Below are positions 50,774 to 61,367 of a stretch of 64,000 bases of DNA, piece after piece. The stretch's first letter is position 1, and the number at the start of each line of letters is the position of its first letter. The translations under genes and the position numbers were made by a program. The stretch comes from Allomesorhizobium camelthorni. Lineage in GTDB: Bacteria > Pseudomonadota > Alphaproteobacteria > Rhizobiales > Rhizobiaceae. The stretch spans positions 1 through 64,000 of the forward strand of contig NZ_JAAKZF010000007.1 of the NCBI RefSeq assembly GCF_011045125.1, read 5' to 3'. The notes under the pieces are model-generated. The model saw only the letters and a list, made by a program, of their open reading frames with translations, made no database searches and was not told the origin of the DNA.

Positions 50774-53581
50774 TCATGCGGCGGCGGCCGCGGCGCGGGC
50801 CTTCACGGCGCGCTGGCCGGCTTCGCCTTCAAGCGTGGCGATCAGCCGGTCGCGGATGGTCTTCAGCCGCGCCGGATTGTCGATCTTCTGGCCGGTCAGG
50901 TCGCTGACATAGAATGTGTCGATGACCTTTTCGCCGAATGTGGTGATGTGCGCGGAGGCGATGTCGAGCGATAGGTCCGACAGCGCACCGGTGATTTCCG
51001 ACAGCAGCCCGGGCCTGTCCAAACCCGACACGTCGATCACGGAGAACCGGTTCGACAGGGTGTTGCGGATTTCGACGCGCGGCTCGATGCGGAACGCCTT
51101 GGAGCCGCGCTTCGGCTTGGTGCGCTTCGCTATCATCTCCGGCAGCCAGCTCTTGCCCGACAGCACATCCTCGATCAGCGTGCCCACCCGTTCGGCCCTG
51201 CGCCGCTCGTCCTCGTCGCGGTCGAATTCCCTCGATATCAGGATCGTGTCGAGCGCGCGCCCGTCAGACGTGGTGAAAATCTGCGCGTCGACGATGTTGG
51301 CGCCGGCGGCTGCACACGCTCCGGCGATCACTGAGAGCAGCCGCGGATGGTCCTGCGCCAACACGGTGATCTCGGTCACCGCCTCGAATTCGTGCGTCTT
51401 GACCATGGTGGCGAGCTTCTTGCCGGCTTCGTCCGCCGCCCGGATGAACTCGGCATGGCGCAACTGATCCTTCAGATCGACGGCCAACAGGTAATTCTCG
51501 TAATGCAGGCCGATGGTGCGCTTGCGGGCCGCCTCGGGCCAGTCGGCAAGGTTTTCGGCCAGCATTTCACGCGCCTGAGCCGCCCGCTCGACGCGCGCCA
51601 CTTCCGAGAAGCCGCCGGTCAGGAGAAGCTCGGTCTCGTAATAGAGCGTCCTCAACAACTGGCCTTTCCAGCCATTCCAGACGCCCGGTCCCACTCCACG
51701 AATATCGCAGACGGTCAACACCAGCAGCAGCTTCAGCCGCTCAACCGACTGCACCAGCGCGGCAAAATCCTCGATCGTCTTGCGGTCGTTCAAATCGCGG
51801 GTCTGCGCCGTCATCGACATGGCCAGATGGTTTTCCACCAGCCAAGCCACAGTCTCGGTATCGGCCGGCGACAAACCCATATGCGGGCAGATGCGCCGCG
51901 CGATCCTGGCGCCCGCCTCGGAATGGTCGTCGGGCCGGCCCTTGGCGATGTCGTGCAGCAGCACCGCGACGTAGAGCGCCTCGCGCTTGCCCCTCAGGCC
52001 CGGCAACAGCTTGTGCGCCAGGGGGTGTATCTTCTCGCCGCCGCCGCGCTCGATTTCCGACAAAACGCCGATGCAGCGCAGGAGATGCTCGTCGACCGTA
52101 TAGTGATGATACATGTTGAACTGCATCATCGCGACGATCCTGCCGAAATCAGGGATCAGCTTGCCGAGAAGCCCGGCTTCGTTCATCCGCCGCAGATTGA
52201 GCTCCGGGTTGCGGTCCGAGGTCAGTATATCGAGGAACAGCCGGTTGGCCTCGGCGTCGCGGCGCAGGCCTTTGTCGACCAGGCGGAGCGAACGCGTCAA
52301 AAGCTTCAGAGCGTCGGGATGGAATTCGAGCCCGTGCCGGTCGGCGAACCAGAACAGCCGCACCATGTTGACCGGATCGCGCACGAAAACCTGATCGTCG
52401 GCGATGTTGATGCGTTGGTTGTCGACGATGAAGTCGCTGGTGCCGGCTAGCTTCCTCCGACGCCTGGAGAAGGTGAGGAAAATCCGGTTGAAGCCCGGCA
52501 CGTGCTTGGCCTGCTCCTCCTCCAGCGCGGCGCAGAAGATGCGGGTCAGATCGCCGACATCCTTGGCGATCAGGAAGTAGTGCTTCATGAAGCGCTCGAC
52601 CGCCGAGAGGCCGGGATGGCTGGTGTAGCCGAGCCGCTCGGCGATATCGCGCTGTATGTCGAAGTGCAGGCGCTCCTCGGCCTTGCCGGTCAGGAAATGC
52701 ATGTGGCAGCGCACGGCCCACAGGAAGTCCTCGGCTTTGAGGAACTGGTTGTATTCGGCCCGCGTGAACACGCCCTGCTCGACCAGCTCATCACCGGTGC
52801 GCACCCGGTAGAAATATTTGGCGATCCAGAACAGCGTGTGCAGGTCGCGCTGGCCGCCTTTGCCGTCCTTGATGTTGGGCTCGACCAGATAGCGGCTTTC
52901 GCCGGCCTTGGCGTGGCGGTCGTCGCGCTCGGCGAGCTTGGCCTGGACGTACTCCGCGCCGGTACTCTTCACCACTTCCTTGTCGAAGCGCGCCAGGAGT
53001 TCGTCGTAGAGCTTATGCTCGCCCCACAAATAGCGCGCCTCCAGAATCGAGGTGCGTATGGTGATGTCGGAGCGCGACAGGCGCAGGCATTCGTCGATGT
53101 TGCGGGTGGCGTGGCCGACCTTCAGCCCCATGTCCCACAGCATATAGAGCATGTACTCGACAATCTGCTCGCCCCACGGCGTCTGTTTGTAGGGCAGCAG
53201 GAACAGGAGGTCGATGTCCGAGCCCGGCGCCAGCGTGCCGCGCCCATAGCCGCCGACGGCGATCACCGCCATACGCTCGGCCGATGACGGGTTCTTTGCG
53301 CGATAGACATGGGTGGCGGCGAAGTCGTAGAGCGCTCGGATTACCTCGTCCATCAAATGCGACAGCCTGGCCGCGCAGGCAGTGCCGCCGCCGTCCTCGG
53401 TCAGCATCCGTTCGGCAACCGCCCGTCCGGTCGTGATACGCTCCTTCAGGGCCGCGAGAACTTTTGCCCGGACGGCCGGGCTGGAGCCGTCGCCTTCCGT
53501 CGCCGCGGTAAGCGCGGTCAACTCGCGGCGGAGTGCCGCGCTATCGATCAGCTCGTCGAGTTTCAGGGCAATCTTGGCCAT
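50774..53581 (-). CDS. glnD: protein-PII uridylyltransferase GlnD
   Basis: A 935-residue bifunctional nitrogen sensor. Domains in order: nucleotidyltransferase ([19 protein letters not shown] near residue 115), HD phosphohydrolase ([13 protein letters not shown] near 535) and two C-terminal ACT domains that sense glutamine. It uridylylates PII when nitrogen is scarce. ATG 53581 ([11 protein letters not shown]) is the family start; the frame upstream is not used. Confidence 0.95.
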   Translation of the reverse strand: MAKIALKLDELIDSAALRRELTALTAATEGDGSSPAVRAKVLAALKERITTGRAVAERMLTEDGGGTACAARLSHLMDEVIRALYDFAATHVYRAKNPSSAERMAVIAVGGYGRGTLAPGSDIDLLFLLPYKQTPWGEQIVEYMLYMLWDMGLKVGHATRNIDECLRLSRSDITIRTSILEARYLWGEHKLYDELLARFDKEVVKSTGAEYVQAKLAERDDRHAKAGESRYLVEPNIKDGKGGQRDLHTLFWIAKYFYRVRTGDELVEQGVFTRAEYNQFLKAEDFLWAVRCHMHFLTGKAEERLHFDIQRDIAERLGYTSHPGLSAVERFMKHYFLIAKDVGDLTRIFCAALEEEQAKHVPGFNRIFLTFSRRRRKLAGTSDFIVDNQRINIADDQVFVRDPVNMVRLFWFADRHGLEFHPDALKLLTRSLRLVDKGLRRDAEANRLFLDILTSDRNPELNLRRMNEAGLLGKLIPDFGRIVAMMQFNMYHHYTVDEHLLRCIGVLSEIERGGGEKIHPLAHKLLPGLRGKREALYVAVLLHDIAKGRPDDHSEAGARIARRICPHMGLSPADTETVAWLVENHLAMSMTAQTRDLNDRKTIEDFAALVQSVERLKLLLVLTVCDIRGVGPGVWNGWKGQLLRTLYYETELLLTGGFSEVARVERAAQAREMLAENLADWPEAARKRTIGLHYENYLLAVDLKDQLRHAEFIRAADEAGKKLATMVKTHEFEAVTEITVLAQDHPRLLSVIAGACAAAGANIVDAQIFTTSDGRALDTILISREFDRDEDERRRAERVGTLIEDVLSGKSWLPEMIAKRTKPKRGSKAFRIEPRVEIRNTLSNRFSVIDVSGLDRPGLLSEITGALSDLSLDIASAHITTFGEKVIDTFYVSDLTGQKIDNPARLKTIRDRLIATLEGEAGQRAVKARAAAAAA

Positions 53582-53772
53582 CGCGCCGGGTGGAATCTCC
53601 GCTTTCAGCGCGGCGTCTATAGCGCGTTTCGGCCGGCGTGGGTATGGCCGCAATGCATCGGGCGATATTGACGCAGAGCTGCAATGCGCCCGCCGGCCTC
53701 GACATTGCCGGCTTCGTTGTGTAACCGCCTCACTCCGCTCGGGCGGCACTCTCCACGATCTCAGGAACCACC

Positions 53773-55035
53773 ATGCGACCGGTCAGCGGCGGAATAGATT
53801 TTGGCACTTCGAACTCCACCGTCGGGGTGATGAATGGCGGCCGCCCGCGGCTGGTTCGGCTCGAGGATGAGCACGTCACCATGCCGAGCGCGGTGTTCTA
53901 TAATTTCGAGGACAACGGCACCTATTTCGGCAGGCGCGCCATCGAGGACTACACCGATCATGCCGAAGGCCGCCTGCTGAGGGCGCTGAAAAGCGTGCTC
54001 GGCTCGTCGCTGATCCATGAAAAGACCCGGATCAAGGCGCGCTCGATCGCATTCTCCGACATCATCGGCTCGTTCATCGGCTATCTCAAAGGCCGGCTCG
54101 ATTCCGAACTGGGCGAGGCGGTCGACACCGTCGTGCTCGGCCGCCCGGTGCATTTCGTCGACGGCGACCCGCAGGCCGACGCGGACGCGCAGGCGCAGCT
54201 CGAAAAGGCCGCCCGCGCGCAGGGCTTCAAGCACATAGCCTTCCAGTTCGAGCCGATCGCCGCGGCGCTCGACTACGAGCAGAGCGTGACCAAAGAGGAA
54301 CTGGCGCTGATCGTCGACATTGGCGGCGGCACGTCCGACTTCTCGATCGTGCGGGTCTCGCCCGAGCGCGCGGCCGCTGCCGACCGCAAGGACGACATAC
54401 TGGCCAGCACCGGCGTCCATATAGGCGGCACCGATTTCGACAGGCTGCTGTCGATGGCGCATCTGATGCCGGAGCTCGGCTACAAAACGGGGACAAAGGA
54501 CGGCAAGCGCAATTTGCCGGCCGGCTATTTCTTCGATCTCGCCACATGGCAGCGCATCAACCTGCTTTACTCGAACAAGGCGATGACGGATCTTCGCCAG
54601 ATCCGCTACGAGGCGGCGCGGCCGGAACTGGTCGACCGGATGATCGACATCGTAAAGCACAGGCAGGGGCATTTGCTGGCATCGAAGATCGAACGCGCCA
54701 AGATCGAGCTGACCGACTTGGCGGAGACAGCGATGGAACTGCGCCTGACCGACGAGCGGCTGAGCCTGCCGATGACCAGAGCCGGCCTGAATGCGACGAT
54801 CGAGGAAGCCGTGCGGAAGATCACCGATGTCATTTCCGGCACGCTGCGCGACGCGCAGGTAAAGCCGACGGCGATCACGACACTGTTCCTGACCGGCGGA
54901 TCGACCGCGATCCCGCTGCTCAAACAGAGCGTGCTGGCGATGTTTCCGGCAGCGGTCGCGGTCGAGGGCGACATGTTCGGCAGCGTCGGTCTCGGCCTGG
55001 CGCTCGACGCCAACCGGAAATTCGGCGCGGGCTGA
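53773..55035 (+). CDS. Hsp70-like protein (YegD family)
   Basis: A 420-residue protein with only the Hsp70 ATPase half: phosphate-binding [12 protein letters not shown] (residues 7-18), [10 protein letters not shown] (near 184) and a C-terminal GGSTAIPLL. It lacks the substrate-binding domain of DnaK, as expected for YegD-type proteins of uncertain role. It is divergent from glnD and begins an apparent operon with the next gene (15-nt gap). Confidence 0.85.
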   Translation: MRPVSGGIDFGTSNSTVGVMNGGRPRLVRLEDEHVTMPSAVFYNFEDNGTYFGRRAIEDYTDHAEGRLLRALKSVLGSSLIHEKTRIKARSIAFSDIIGSFIGYLKGRLDSELGEAVDTVVLGRPVHFVDGDPQADADAQAQLEKAARAQGFKHIAFQFEPIAAALDYEQSVTKEELALIVDIGGGTSDFSIVRVSPERAAAADRKDDILASTGVHIGGTDFDRLLSMAHLMPELGYKTGTKDGKRNLPAGYFFDLATWQRINLLYSNKAMTDLRQIRYEAARPELVDRMIDIVKHRQGHLLASKIERAKIELTDLAETAMELRLTDERLSLPMTRAGLNATIEEAVRKITDVISGTLRDAQVKPTAITTLFLTGGSTAIPLLKQSVLAMFPAAVAVEGDMFGSVGLGLALDANRKFGAG

Positions 55036-55050
55036 GAAACAGGGCGCAGG

Positions 55051-56022
55051 ATGGAGCTTCCGCCCCCACTTCGGCAGGCCGTCGAGCAGGTTCTGGAAGG
55101 CACGTCGCTTTACGAGTTGAAGCAGGCCGCAGACCTGCTTTCTCGGCGCTACCGCAGCGAAGTCCGGGACGGCAGGCTGCATATATCCGACGATCTTGCG
55201 GCGAAAGCCTATTTGACGACGCGGCTGCCGGCCACCTATGCGGCGGTTCGCGCCAGTCTCGGATCGGTCGCCGAAGTGCTGCCGGAACTTGCTCCGAAAA
55301 GTCTTCTCGATATCGGCGCGGGTCCGGGAACGGCGCTGTGGGCCGTCCGCGACTGCTTCGACAGCCTGGAAGCAGCAACGCTCGTCGAGACCAGCGAAGC
55401 GATCCGCCGCGTCGGAAAACAGCTCGCAGAAGCCGCGCCGGTGCGCGCCGAGTGGATCGCCACCGACCTCGCCACCGGGCTAGCCGGCCTGAAACCCGCC
55501 GATCTGGTGACGCTGGCCTATGTGCTGGACGAGCTTTCGCCATCGGCGATCGAGCCGCTGATCGATCGGCTATGGGCGCTGACGCGGGACACGCTTGTCG
55601 TCGTCGAACCCGGCACGCCGGCTGGGTGGCGGCGCATCCTCGTGGTCCGCTCGCGGCTCATCGCGGCCGGCGCCCATCTCGCCGCGCCCTGCCCGCATAG
55701 CGCCGCTTGCCCGCTCTCAGCGCCCGACTGGTGCCATTTCTCGCGCCGCGTCGCGCGCTCCAGGCTGCATCGCCTCACCAAGAGCGGCGACGTGCCGTGG
55801 GAGGACGAGAAATACGTTTTCTTTGCTGCTTCCAGAACGCTCGCCGATGCAACCGCCTCGCGCGTGCTGGCGCCGCCGCAGACGGCGAGCGGGACAGTGC
55901 GGCTGAAGCTATGCCAGGCCGACGGCACTGCGACCGAGCAGCTAATCACTCGGCGCGAAGGCGCGGCTTTCAAGACTGCGAGACGTCTCGACTGGGGCGA
56001 TGGGGTGTGGAACGAGCAGTAA
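55051..56022 (+). CDS. Rsm22-family small ribosomal subunit methyltransferase-like protein
   Basis: A 323-residue SAM-dependent methyltransferase-fold protein (SLLDIGAGPGTALWAV near residue 85) with a cysteine cluster CPHSAACPLSAPDWC near 211-225 that may bind Fe-S. Rsm22 proteins are linked to small ribosomal subunit assembly. It follows the Hsp70-like gene closely. Confidence 0.85.
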   Translation: MELPPPLRQAVEQVLEGTSLYELKQAADLLSRRYRSEVRDGRLHISDDLAAKAYLTTRLPATYAAVRASLGSVAEVLPELAPKSLLDIGAGPGTALWAVRDCFDSLEAATLVETSEAIRRVGKQLAEAAPVRAEWIATDLATGLAGLKPADLVTLAYVLDELSPSAIEPLIDRLWALTRDTLVVVEPGTPAGWRRILVVRSRLIAAGAHLAAPCPHSAACPLSAPDWCHFSRRVARSRLHRLTKSGDVPWEDEKYVFFAASRTLADATASRVLAPPQTASGTVRLKLCQADGTATEQLITRREGAAFKTARRLDWGDGVWNEQ

Positions 56023-56102
56023 ACAAGTCGGCTCGCCAGGGCTGACCCCCAAGCTGGTCCGTCTGCTCAAAATTGACGAAGCTCCACCCTCAAAATCCCG
56101 TT

Positions 56103-56387
56103 GAAATCGCATCGCGCTATTCGACAGCGTAGCGGGCGAACGCCGAGCAGGGGCTGATGCCGGTGCTGGAGGACGAGGCCGGCATCTATGGCTATACCGA
56201 TGAGAACCGGCACATGGTGGAATGCTTCCGCAAAGGCGAAACGCCGCTGGAGACATTCGAGGACGGGCTCGGGGTCGTCGAGATTCTAATGGGGCTCCAC
56301 CGTTCGGCCGAGATCGGCGAGACGGTGCATTTTCCCGCGCCGGAACTCGAAGACTACTTTCCACTGGTCGCGCGCCGCGGCGCCTGA
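56103..56387 (+). pseudogene. C-terminal remnant of a Gfo/Idh/MocA oxidoreductase
   Basis: The readable part from ATG 56157 encodes 76 residues (MPVLEDEAGIYGYTDENRHM and HFPAPELEDYFPLVARRGA) that match the C-terminus of a Gfo/Idh-family enzyme. The frame continues upstream as RANAEQGL but is broken by TAG at 56130-56132 after EIASRYSTA, and nothing resembling the NAD-binding domain exists further up. Degenerate, no promoter. Confidence 0.65.
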
Positions 56388-56391
56388 AACG

Positions 56392-58524
56392 TCAGGCCTG
56401 CACCGCTTCGGCTGCCTTCTGGCGCATCATTGAGGTGGTCGTGGCGGCGGCCGCCGCCGACTTCTCGTCACCCCCCACCTGAACCGTGGGCTGGGCAAAC
56501 TGGATGCCGTTCGCCGCGAACGCCTGCTGGATCATGGTGTAAGCACGCCGCCGCACGACCGACTGGTGCCCAGGCTTGGCCATGAAGGCGAAGCTCAACT
56601 GGATGCCGAAATCGCCGATCTCCTCGACACCCTTCATCTTGACTGTCTCGAGGATTTCGGGCCCCAGTTCGGGATCCGCCTTCAACTCAGCTCCGACGCC
56701 CTTGAGCAGCTTTTTCACCTTGGCAATGTCGGTATCAAACGGGACGCGGATCCTGAATTTGTCGATGACCCAGTCGCGGCTCATGTTCTGCACCGCGCCA
56801 AGTTCTCCGAACGGCACCGTAAACACCGGACCGCGGTGATGGCGCAGCTTGACCGAGCGCAGGCTGAACGATTCGACGGTCCCCTTGTAGCTGCCGCTCT
56901 GGATGTATTCGCCGACCCGGAAAGCATCGTCCAACATGTAGAACACGCCGCTGATCACATCCTTGACCAGGGTCTGCGAGCCGAAGCCGATCGCCACGCC
57001 GAATATGCCGGCGCCGGCGATCAGCGGGGCTATCTGTACCCCGAGCCCGGAAAGGACGATGAGGACAGCCACGGTGGCGATAAAGACGCCGAGCATGTTG
57101 CGGAAAATCGGCAGCAATGTCCGCAGGCGACCCCTGCGCGCCGCCTCAGCCGGACTGACTGAGCCGTCCACGGTCGCCGTTTCGAGCTTCCGGCCGATAT
57201 AGGTCTTCGCCATATGCCAGAGCAGGTCGGCGACGAGCAGGATTACGATGCCGTGAAGCAGGCCGAGCAAGATGCGGCTGGCCGCGGAATCGCTCTCAGT
57301 CAGGGCATTGGGATTCATGCGCCAGATCAGACCCAACCACAGCACGGCGAGCAAGATCACAAGGGCACGCGCGCCGCGCACGATCAATACGGTCCGGAAC
57401 GAATTTGCCGAAGTGGAAGCGTCCTTGCGCTCGGCGACCGAGGCGGCCGCCTGGCCGGTGACCGTCAGCAGACGGGGCAACAGCAGTGCATAGATGCCGA
57501 GCCACAAAAGGCCGTTGAGGCCGGCGACCCAGAGGCCCCAAAGAGCGACGATATAGATGCTGAGCAGCCAATCTCGCGCGCGACTTCCCTGAGTCGCCAT
57601 TTGCACGCCGAGACGACGCCACACGATTTCGATGGCGAGCAGCACCAGGCCTATACCTGCCAGATAGGCGAGCAGGCTTCTCGCAGGCTCGGAAAAGCCG
57701 AGCGGTGAAAGAAGGCTGATTGTCGCCCATCCGGCCAACAGATAGCCGGTGAAAACAGTCAGTCTGCGGTGCCAGAAGTGCGCTTCGCCGTCATCCAGGG
57801 GGAGCAGCCGCGACGAAGCGCCGTCCTCACGCACGCCGGCACCGACGGGCGGATCGAGCACGATGCGGCTGATGGCCGCCACTAGCCGGAAGGCGATGAA
57901 CGCGACCAAGTATGTCAGCACCATCAGGCGCAGCAAAGGCGGCCAGGAAACGATAAGAAAGACGCCCGCGCTGAAGATGGTGAAAACGACGATGGGCGCG
58001 ATCTCGTAAAGCAGGCTGACAGCGAGGTTCACGCGCCGCGGCGTGGAAAGGGAGCCTGCCCCGATGGAATTCCCCGGCGCCCCAAACGCCATTCTCCTGA
58101 ACACCCATTCCGCGCCGAAGCCGAGCGCGATCAGACCGCCTAGGAGCATCCAGACCATTCCGAATACGTGATTCTCGATCTGCGAGCGGACAACCGCGAG
58201 GCCGTTGGCGGCTTCTTCCGGGAGTCTCGGAAACGCTTTCGCGATCTCGGTGAGGTGTCCGCGAATACCGTTCTCCCAGGCGGCGATCTGCGCCGCCGCG
58301 GGCTGTTCCTGCTCAGTGGCAGCCGGCTTGGCCGCTTCCAGAGCCGCGCGAACGTCGGGATCGTCCAGAAGGCGGATGAGTTCCTGTATCTTCTCATTGG
58401 CTGCAGGCGTCGCGGATTGCGCCTGCGCGAGCGATGTCGCGCTCGTCCCGATTAGGCCGACCAGCGTAAACAGCGCCACAGCCAGGATAGTGGAACGCAG
58501 CGTCTTGAGTCTGGAAGTCATCAC
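56392..58524 (-). CDS. mechanosensitive ion channel family protein (large MscS type)
   Basis: A 710-residue membrane protein: signal sequence (residues 1-35), a periplasmic coil (about 38-115), several extra helices, then the MscS core (about 455-690) with AGAGIFGVAIGFGSQTLVKD as pore helix. It resembles the large MscK/YbdG-type channels that relieve osmotic downshock. ATG ATG at 58524 or 58521. It is convergent with the pseudogene. Confidence 0.88.
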   Translation of the reverse strand: MMTSRLKTLRSTILAVALFTLVGLIGTSATSLAQAQSATPAANEKIQELIRLLDDPDVRAALEAAKPAATEQEQPAAAQIAAWENGIRGHLTEIAKAFPRLPEEAANGLAVVRSQIENHVFGMVWMLLGGLIALGFGAEWVFRRMAFGAPGNSIGAGSLSTPRRVNLAVSLLYEIAPIVVFTIFSAGVFLIVSWPPLLRLMVLTYLVAFIAFRLVAAISRIVLDPPVGAGVREDGASSRLLPLDDGEAHFWHRRLTVFTGYLLAGWATISLLSPLGFSEPARSLLAYLAGIGLVLLAIEIVWRRLGVQMATQGSRARDWLLSIYIVALWGLWVAGLNGLLWLGIYALLLPRLLTVTGQAAASVAERKDASTSANSFRTVLIVRGARALVILLAVLWLGLIWRMNPNALTESDSAASRILLGLLHGIVILLVADLLWHMAKTYIGRKLETATVDGSVSPAEAARRGRLRTLLPIFRNMLGVFIATVAVLIVLSGLGVQIAPLIAGAGIFGVAIGFGSQTLVKDVISGVFYMLDDAFRVGEYIQSGSYKGTVESFSLRSVKLRHHRGPVFTVPFGELGAVQNMSRDWVIDKFRIRVPFDTDIAKVKKLLKGVGAELKADPELGPEILETVKMKGVEEIGDFGIQLSFAFMAKPGHQSVVRRRAYTMIQQAFAANGIQFAQPTVQVGGDEKSAAAAATTTSMMRQKAAEAVQA

Positions 58525-58677
58525 GGCCCCCTCAAATGATGCTGCATTTCGCCGATGCAGTTCTGGCCCAAGCTTAACCTATCCGTATGGTTTCGGCTAT
58601 GACGACGTTAACGGAACGACGAGGCCTGATCGCATTCATCTTGCCACTGCAGCAGATGTTGCGAAGTCCGAAGTTGG

Positions 58678-59694
58678 CTACCTCAGAAAGAGCTGGTCTG
58701 CCCGGCGGGCGATCTCGTCATAGACTGGTTGCGGAACCGCGAAACCTCGTTCGCGAGATTTCTGCCGCATGGCAACTTTACCCCTGCCTGGGACATGGAC
58801 ACCGTATTCTCCGGACAGCCGGTCCATCTGCGATCGCAGCCGCGCCTCGAAATCCGGGTCGAGGAATTTCGGTTCGATGGCGAGCACGAACATCCCCGTG
58901 CCGGGTCCTTCCGAGCCGGTCGCGAAGGGCGGCGCGTCGAGCGACCAGTTCGCGCCCGACAGCCCGGCTGACAAGACTTCCACTATCAAAGCGATGTTGG
59001 CGCCGCGGCTGCCGCCGAAGGCGAGCAGCGCGCCTTTGACCGCAGCGCTTGCATCGGTGGTCGGGTTGCCCGCCGCGTCCAGCGCCCAGCCATCCGGGAT
59101 GCTCTGACCGGCATGGGCCGCCTTGCGGATGTTGACGAAAGCGGTGGCGCTCGAGGACTGATCGATCAGCAGCGGCGGCACTCCCGCCGCCGGCGCAGCG
59201 AAAGCGAGTGGATTGGTGCAATAGACAGGTTTCGTGCCGCCGGCGCCGGCAACCAGCGCTGGCCCGTTGGTAGCCGCTATAGAAACCAGCCCCCGCTCGG
59301 CAAGCCGCCCGGCGAAATAGCCGAGCGCGCCGCAGGTGAAGGCGTTCTTCTGGCTGAAAATGGCGACACCGAATTTCCGGGCCGTATCGACGAGGTCGTC
59401 GAAGGCGCGGTCGAAACCGGGATGCGCCGCGCCGCCTCTGGCGTCGGACAGGATGATCGCGCCGGCCGGGCGCGTGATGTCGGGCGTGGCGTGGCCGTCG
59501 ATACGTCCGGCCTCCAACGCTTCCAGATAGTCGACGAAATGCGCCAGCCCGACTGATGCCTGCCCCTCGGCTTCGGCGGCGACAGCGGATCTGGCCAGCG
59601 AAATAGCGACTTCCGTGTTCGCGCCGGCGGCCCTCGCTGCGTTTTCGCAGAGCGCCAGCGCTTCTTCCATGCCGATCGTCACGGTTCCAATCAT
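58678..59694 (-). CDS. Ldh family oxidoreductase (malate/lactate dehydrogenase-like)
   Basis: A 338-residue NAD(P)-dependent enzyme of the type II malate/L-lactate dehydrogenase family (GYFAGRLAERGLVSIAATN, GSRGANIALIVEVLSAGL). Members reduce imines such as delta1-piperideine-2-carboxylate or 2-keto acids. It is 5 nt downstream of the amino-acid transporter permease gene and probably works on the transported compound. Confidence 0.85.
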   Translation of the reverse strand: MIGTVTIGMEEALALCENAARAAGANTEVAISLARSAVAAEAEGQASVGLAHFVDYLEALEAGRIDGHATPDITRPAGAIILSDARGGAAHPGFDRAFDDLVDTARKFGVAIFSQKNAFTCGALGYFAGRLAERGLVSIAATNGPALVAGAGGTKPVYCTNPLAFAAPAAGVPPLLIDQSSSATAFVNIRKAAHAGQSIPDGWALDAAGNPTTDASAAVKGALLAFGGSRGANIALIVEVLSAGLSGANWSLDAPPFATGSEGPGTGMFVLAIEPKFLDPDFEARLRSQMDRLSGEYGVHVPGRGKVAMRQKSRERGFAVPQPVYDEIARRADQLFLR

Positions 59695-59699
59695 GCGAT

Positions 59700-60518
59700 C
59701 TAACCAAGCCGCGCCGGGATCCTCGCTTCGAGCTTGCGGAAGGCGAAGACGATGATGCCGGTTATGCAGAGATAGATCAGCGCGAGCAGCAGCAGTGGCT
59801 CATAGACAATGAACGTGTCCTGCCGCACCCGCGAGGCGACTGCGTAGATGTCGACGACGGTGATGGTCGCCACCAGCGGCGTCGCCTTGAGCAGAAGCAC
59901 CACCTCGCCGGTCAGCGTCGGCAGCACGCTGTAGATCGCCTGCGGCAGCCAGATGCGGCGGAAGACCGTCCGGCGGCGCATGCCATAGGCGCGCGCCGCC
60001 TCCAGTTGGCCGCGCGGCACGCCGGCGAATGCGCCGCGCATGACCTCGCCGACGTAGCCGCCGACGGAGAGCGTCAGCGCCAGCACCGCATAGGGCCATG
60101 CCTGTCTGAGGTACGGCCAGAGAAACGAGTCGCGGACCCAGGGAAATTGAGGGAACAGCGAGCCCAGCCCGTAATAGAGAAGCCAGAGCTGCAGCAGCAG
60201 CGGCGTGCCTCGGATCACGGTGCAGAAGGCGTTGGCCGGCCATGCAAGCCAGCGCGGGCCTGTCACCTGAACAAGGCCAAGCGGAACCGCCAGCGCAAAG
60301 CCGAGTATGCCGGTGACGATGAGTATCCAGATCGTCCGCCAGATACCCCGGAGCGCCAGATCGTAATAGGCCGGGATCCAGTCCCAGCGCATGAAGATTG
60401 CAGCCGACGCCACCAGCCCCAGGGCCACGGCGATCAGCACGATGCGATGCGGCTGCAGCCAGAGCGAAGCACGCGCTGCGGTATCGACGAGGCCGCTTGC
60501 GGTATGGGTGGTGCTCAT
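59700..60518 (-). CDS. polar amino acid ABC transporter permease (HisM-like)
   Basis: A 272-residue permease with five to six helices and the amino-acid permease loop GVPRGQLEAARAYGMRRRTV. Its gene start overlaps the end of the second permease gene by four bases. It would pair with that protein to form the channel. Confidence 0.9.
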   Translation of the reverse strand: MSTTHTASGLVDTAARASLWLQPHRIVLIAVALGLVASAAIFMRWDWIPAYYDLALRGIWRTIWILIVTGILGFALAVPLGLVQVTGPRWLAWPANAFCTVIRGTPLLLQLWLLYYGLGSLFPQFPWVRDSFLWPYLRQAWPYAVLALTLSVGGYVGEVMRGAFAGVPRGQLEAARAYGMRRRTVFRRIWLPQAIYSVLPTLTGEVVLLLKATPLVATITVVDIYAVASRVRQDTFIVYEPLLLLALIYLCITGIIVFAFRKLEARIPARLG

Positions 60519-61267
60519 TGGCCACCCCCGGCGATTCGCGGCATGCCACGCCGGGCCCAGCGCTCGACCTGAGCGATAATGACGTTGGAGAACAGCGTCA
60601 GCAGGAGATACAGCACACCTGCCGCCATGAAAAAGGTGAAATAGGCCTTGGTCTGGCCGGCCGCAGTCCTCGTCTCCTGGGTGAGTTCGCTGAAGCCGAC
60701 GATCGCAAGCAGAGCCGTATCCTTGGTGGCGATCAGCCAGAGATTGGCCAGACCGGGTATGGCAAACGGCAGCATGGCAGGCAGAGTGATGCGGCGCAGA
60801 AGCAGTCCGGGCGACATGCCGTAGGCGCGGGCGGCTTCGATCTGGCCTTGCGGAATGGCCAGGATCGCGCCGCGAATGACCTCGGTCGAATACGCGCCTT
60901 GCACGAAAGCCAGCACCCAGATGCCGGCGACAAGGCCGTTAACGTCGATGCGTGCGTATCCGAAGGCTTCGAGAACTCGGTTGATCAGGTCGGTTCCCGC
61001 GAAATAGAGCAGCAGGATCAGCACCAGCTCCGGCACCGCGCGGACGATCGTGGTGTAGACTTCCAGCAGATCGCGCGTGATCGGCCCGCCATACAGCTTG
61101 CCGTAGGCGCCGCCGGTTCCGATGGCGAGGCCGAAGCCGAAGGCGCCGACCGCGATGATCACCGAGTTGGTCAGCCCGCGCAACAGATTGCCGCCCCAGC
61201 CCGGCGGCTCTAGCGCCAAGAGATCGAAAATACTCGCCTGCGACAGCGGAAGAAGAAACGCTTCGAT
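60515..61267 (-). CDS. polar amino acid ABC transporter permease (HisQ-like), unusual start
   Basis: A permease with the loop IPQGQIEAARAYGMSPGLLL, about 250 residues if it begins at 61267. TTG 61219 gives a 234-residue protein, but the frame is open upstream and reads EAFLLPLSQASIFDLL before that point, which looks like a genuine N-terminus. There is no ATG or GTG before the stop at about 61300; the only codon with a good ribosome site (AGGA, 8 nt) is ATC at 61267. So either a near-cognate ATC start is used, the gene has lost its ATG, or TTG is right. Confidence 0.8.
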   Translation of the reverse strand: MEAFLLPLSQASIFDLLALEPPGWGGNLLRGLTNSVIIAVGAFGFGLAIGTGGAYGKLYGGPITRDLLEVYTTIVRAVPELVLILLLYFAGTDLINRVLEAFGYARIDVNGLVAGIWVLAFVQGAYSTEVIRGAILAIPQGQIEAARAYGMSPGLLLRRITLPAMLPFAIPGLANLWLIATKDTALLAIVGFSELTQETRTAAGQTKAYFTFFMAAGVLYLLLTLFSNVIIAQVERWARRGMPRIAGGGQ

Positions 61268-61367
61268 CGGCCCGGTCCTACTTTGTCGAGCGGGTTAATC
61301 CCGCCTTCGCTGTGAACGGGGCTGCAACGGACTTTTCATCCGCGCAGCCGCCGCCCATCACAGCCGG

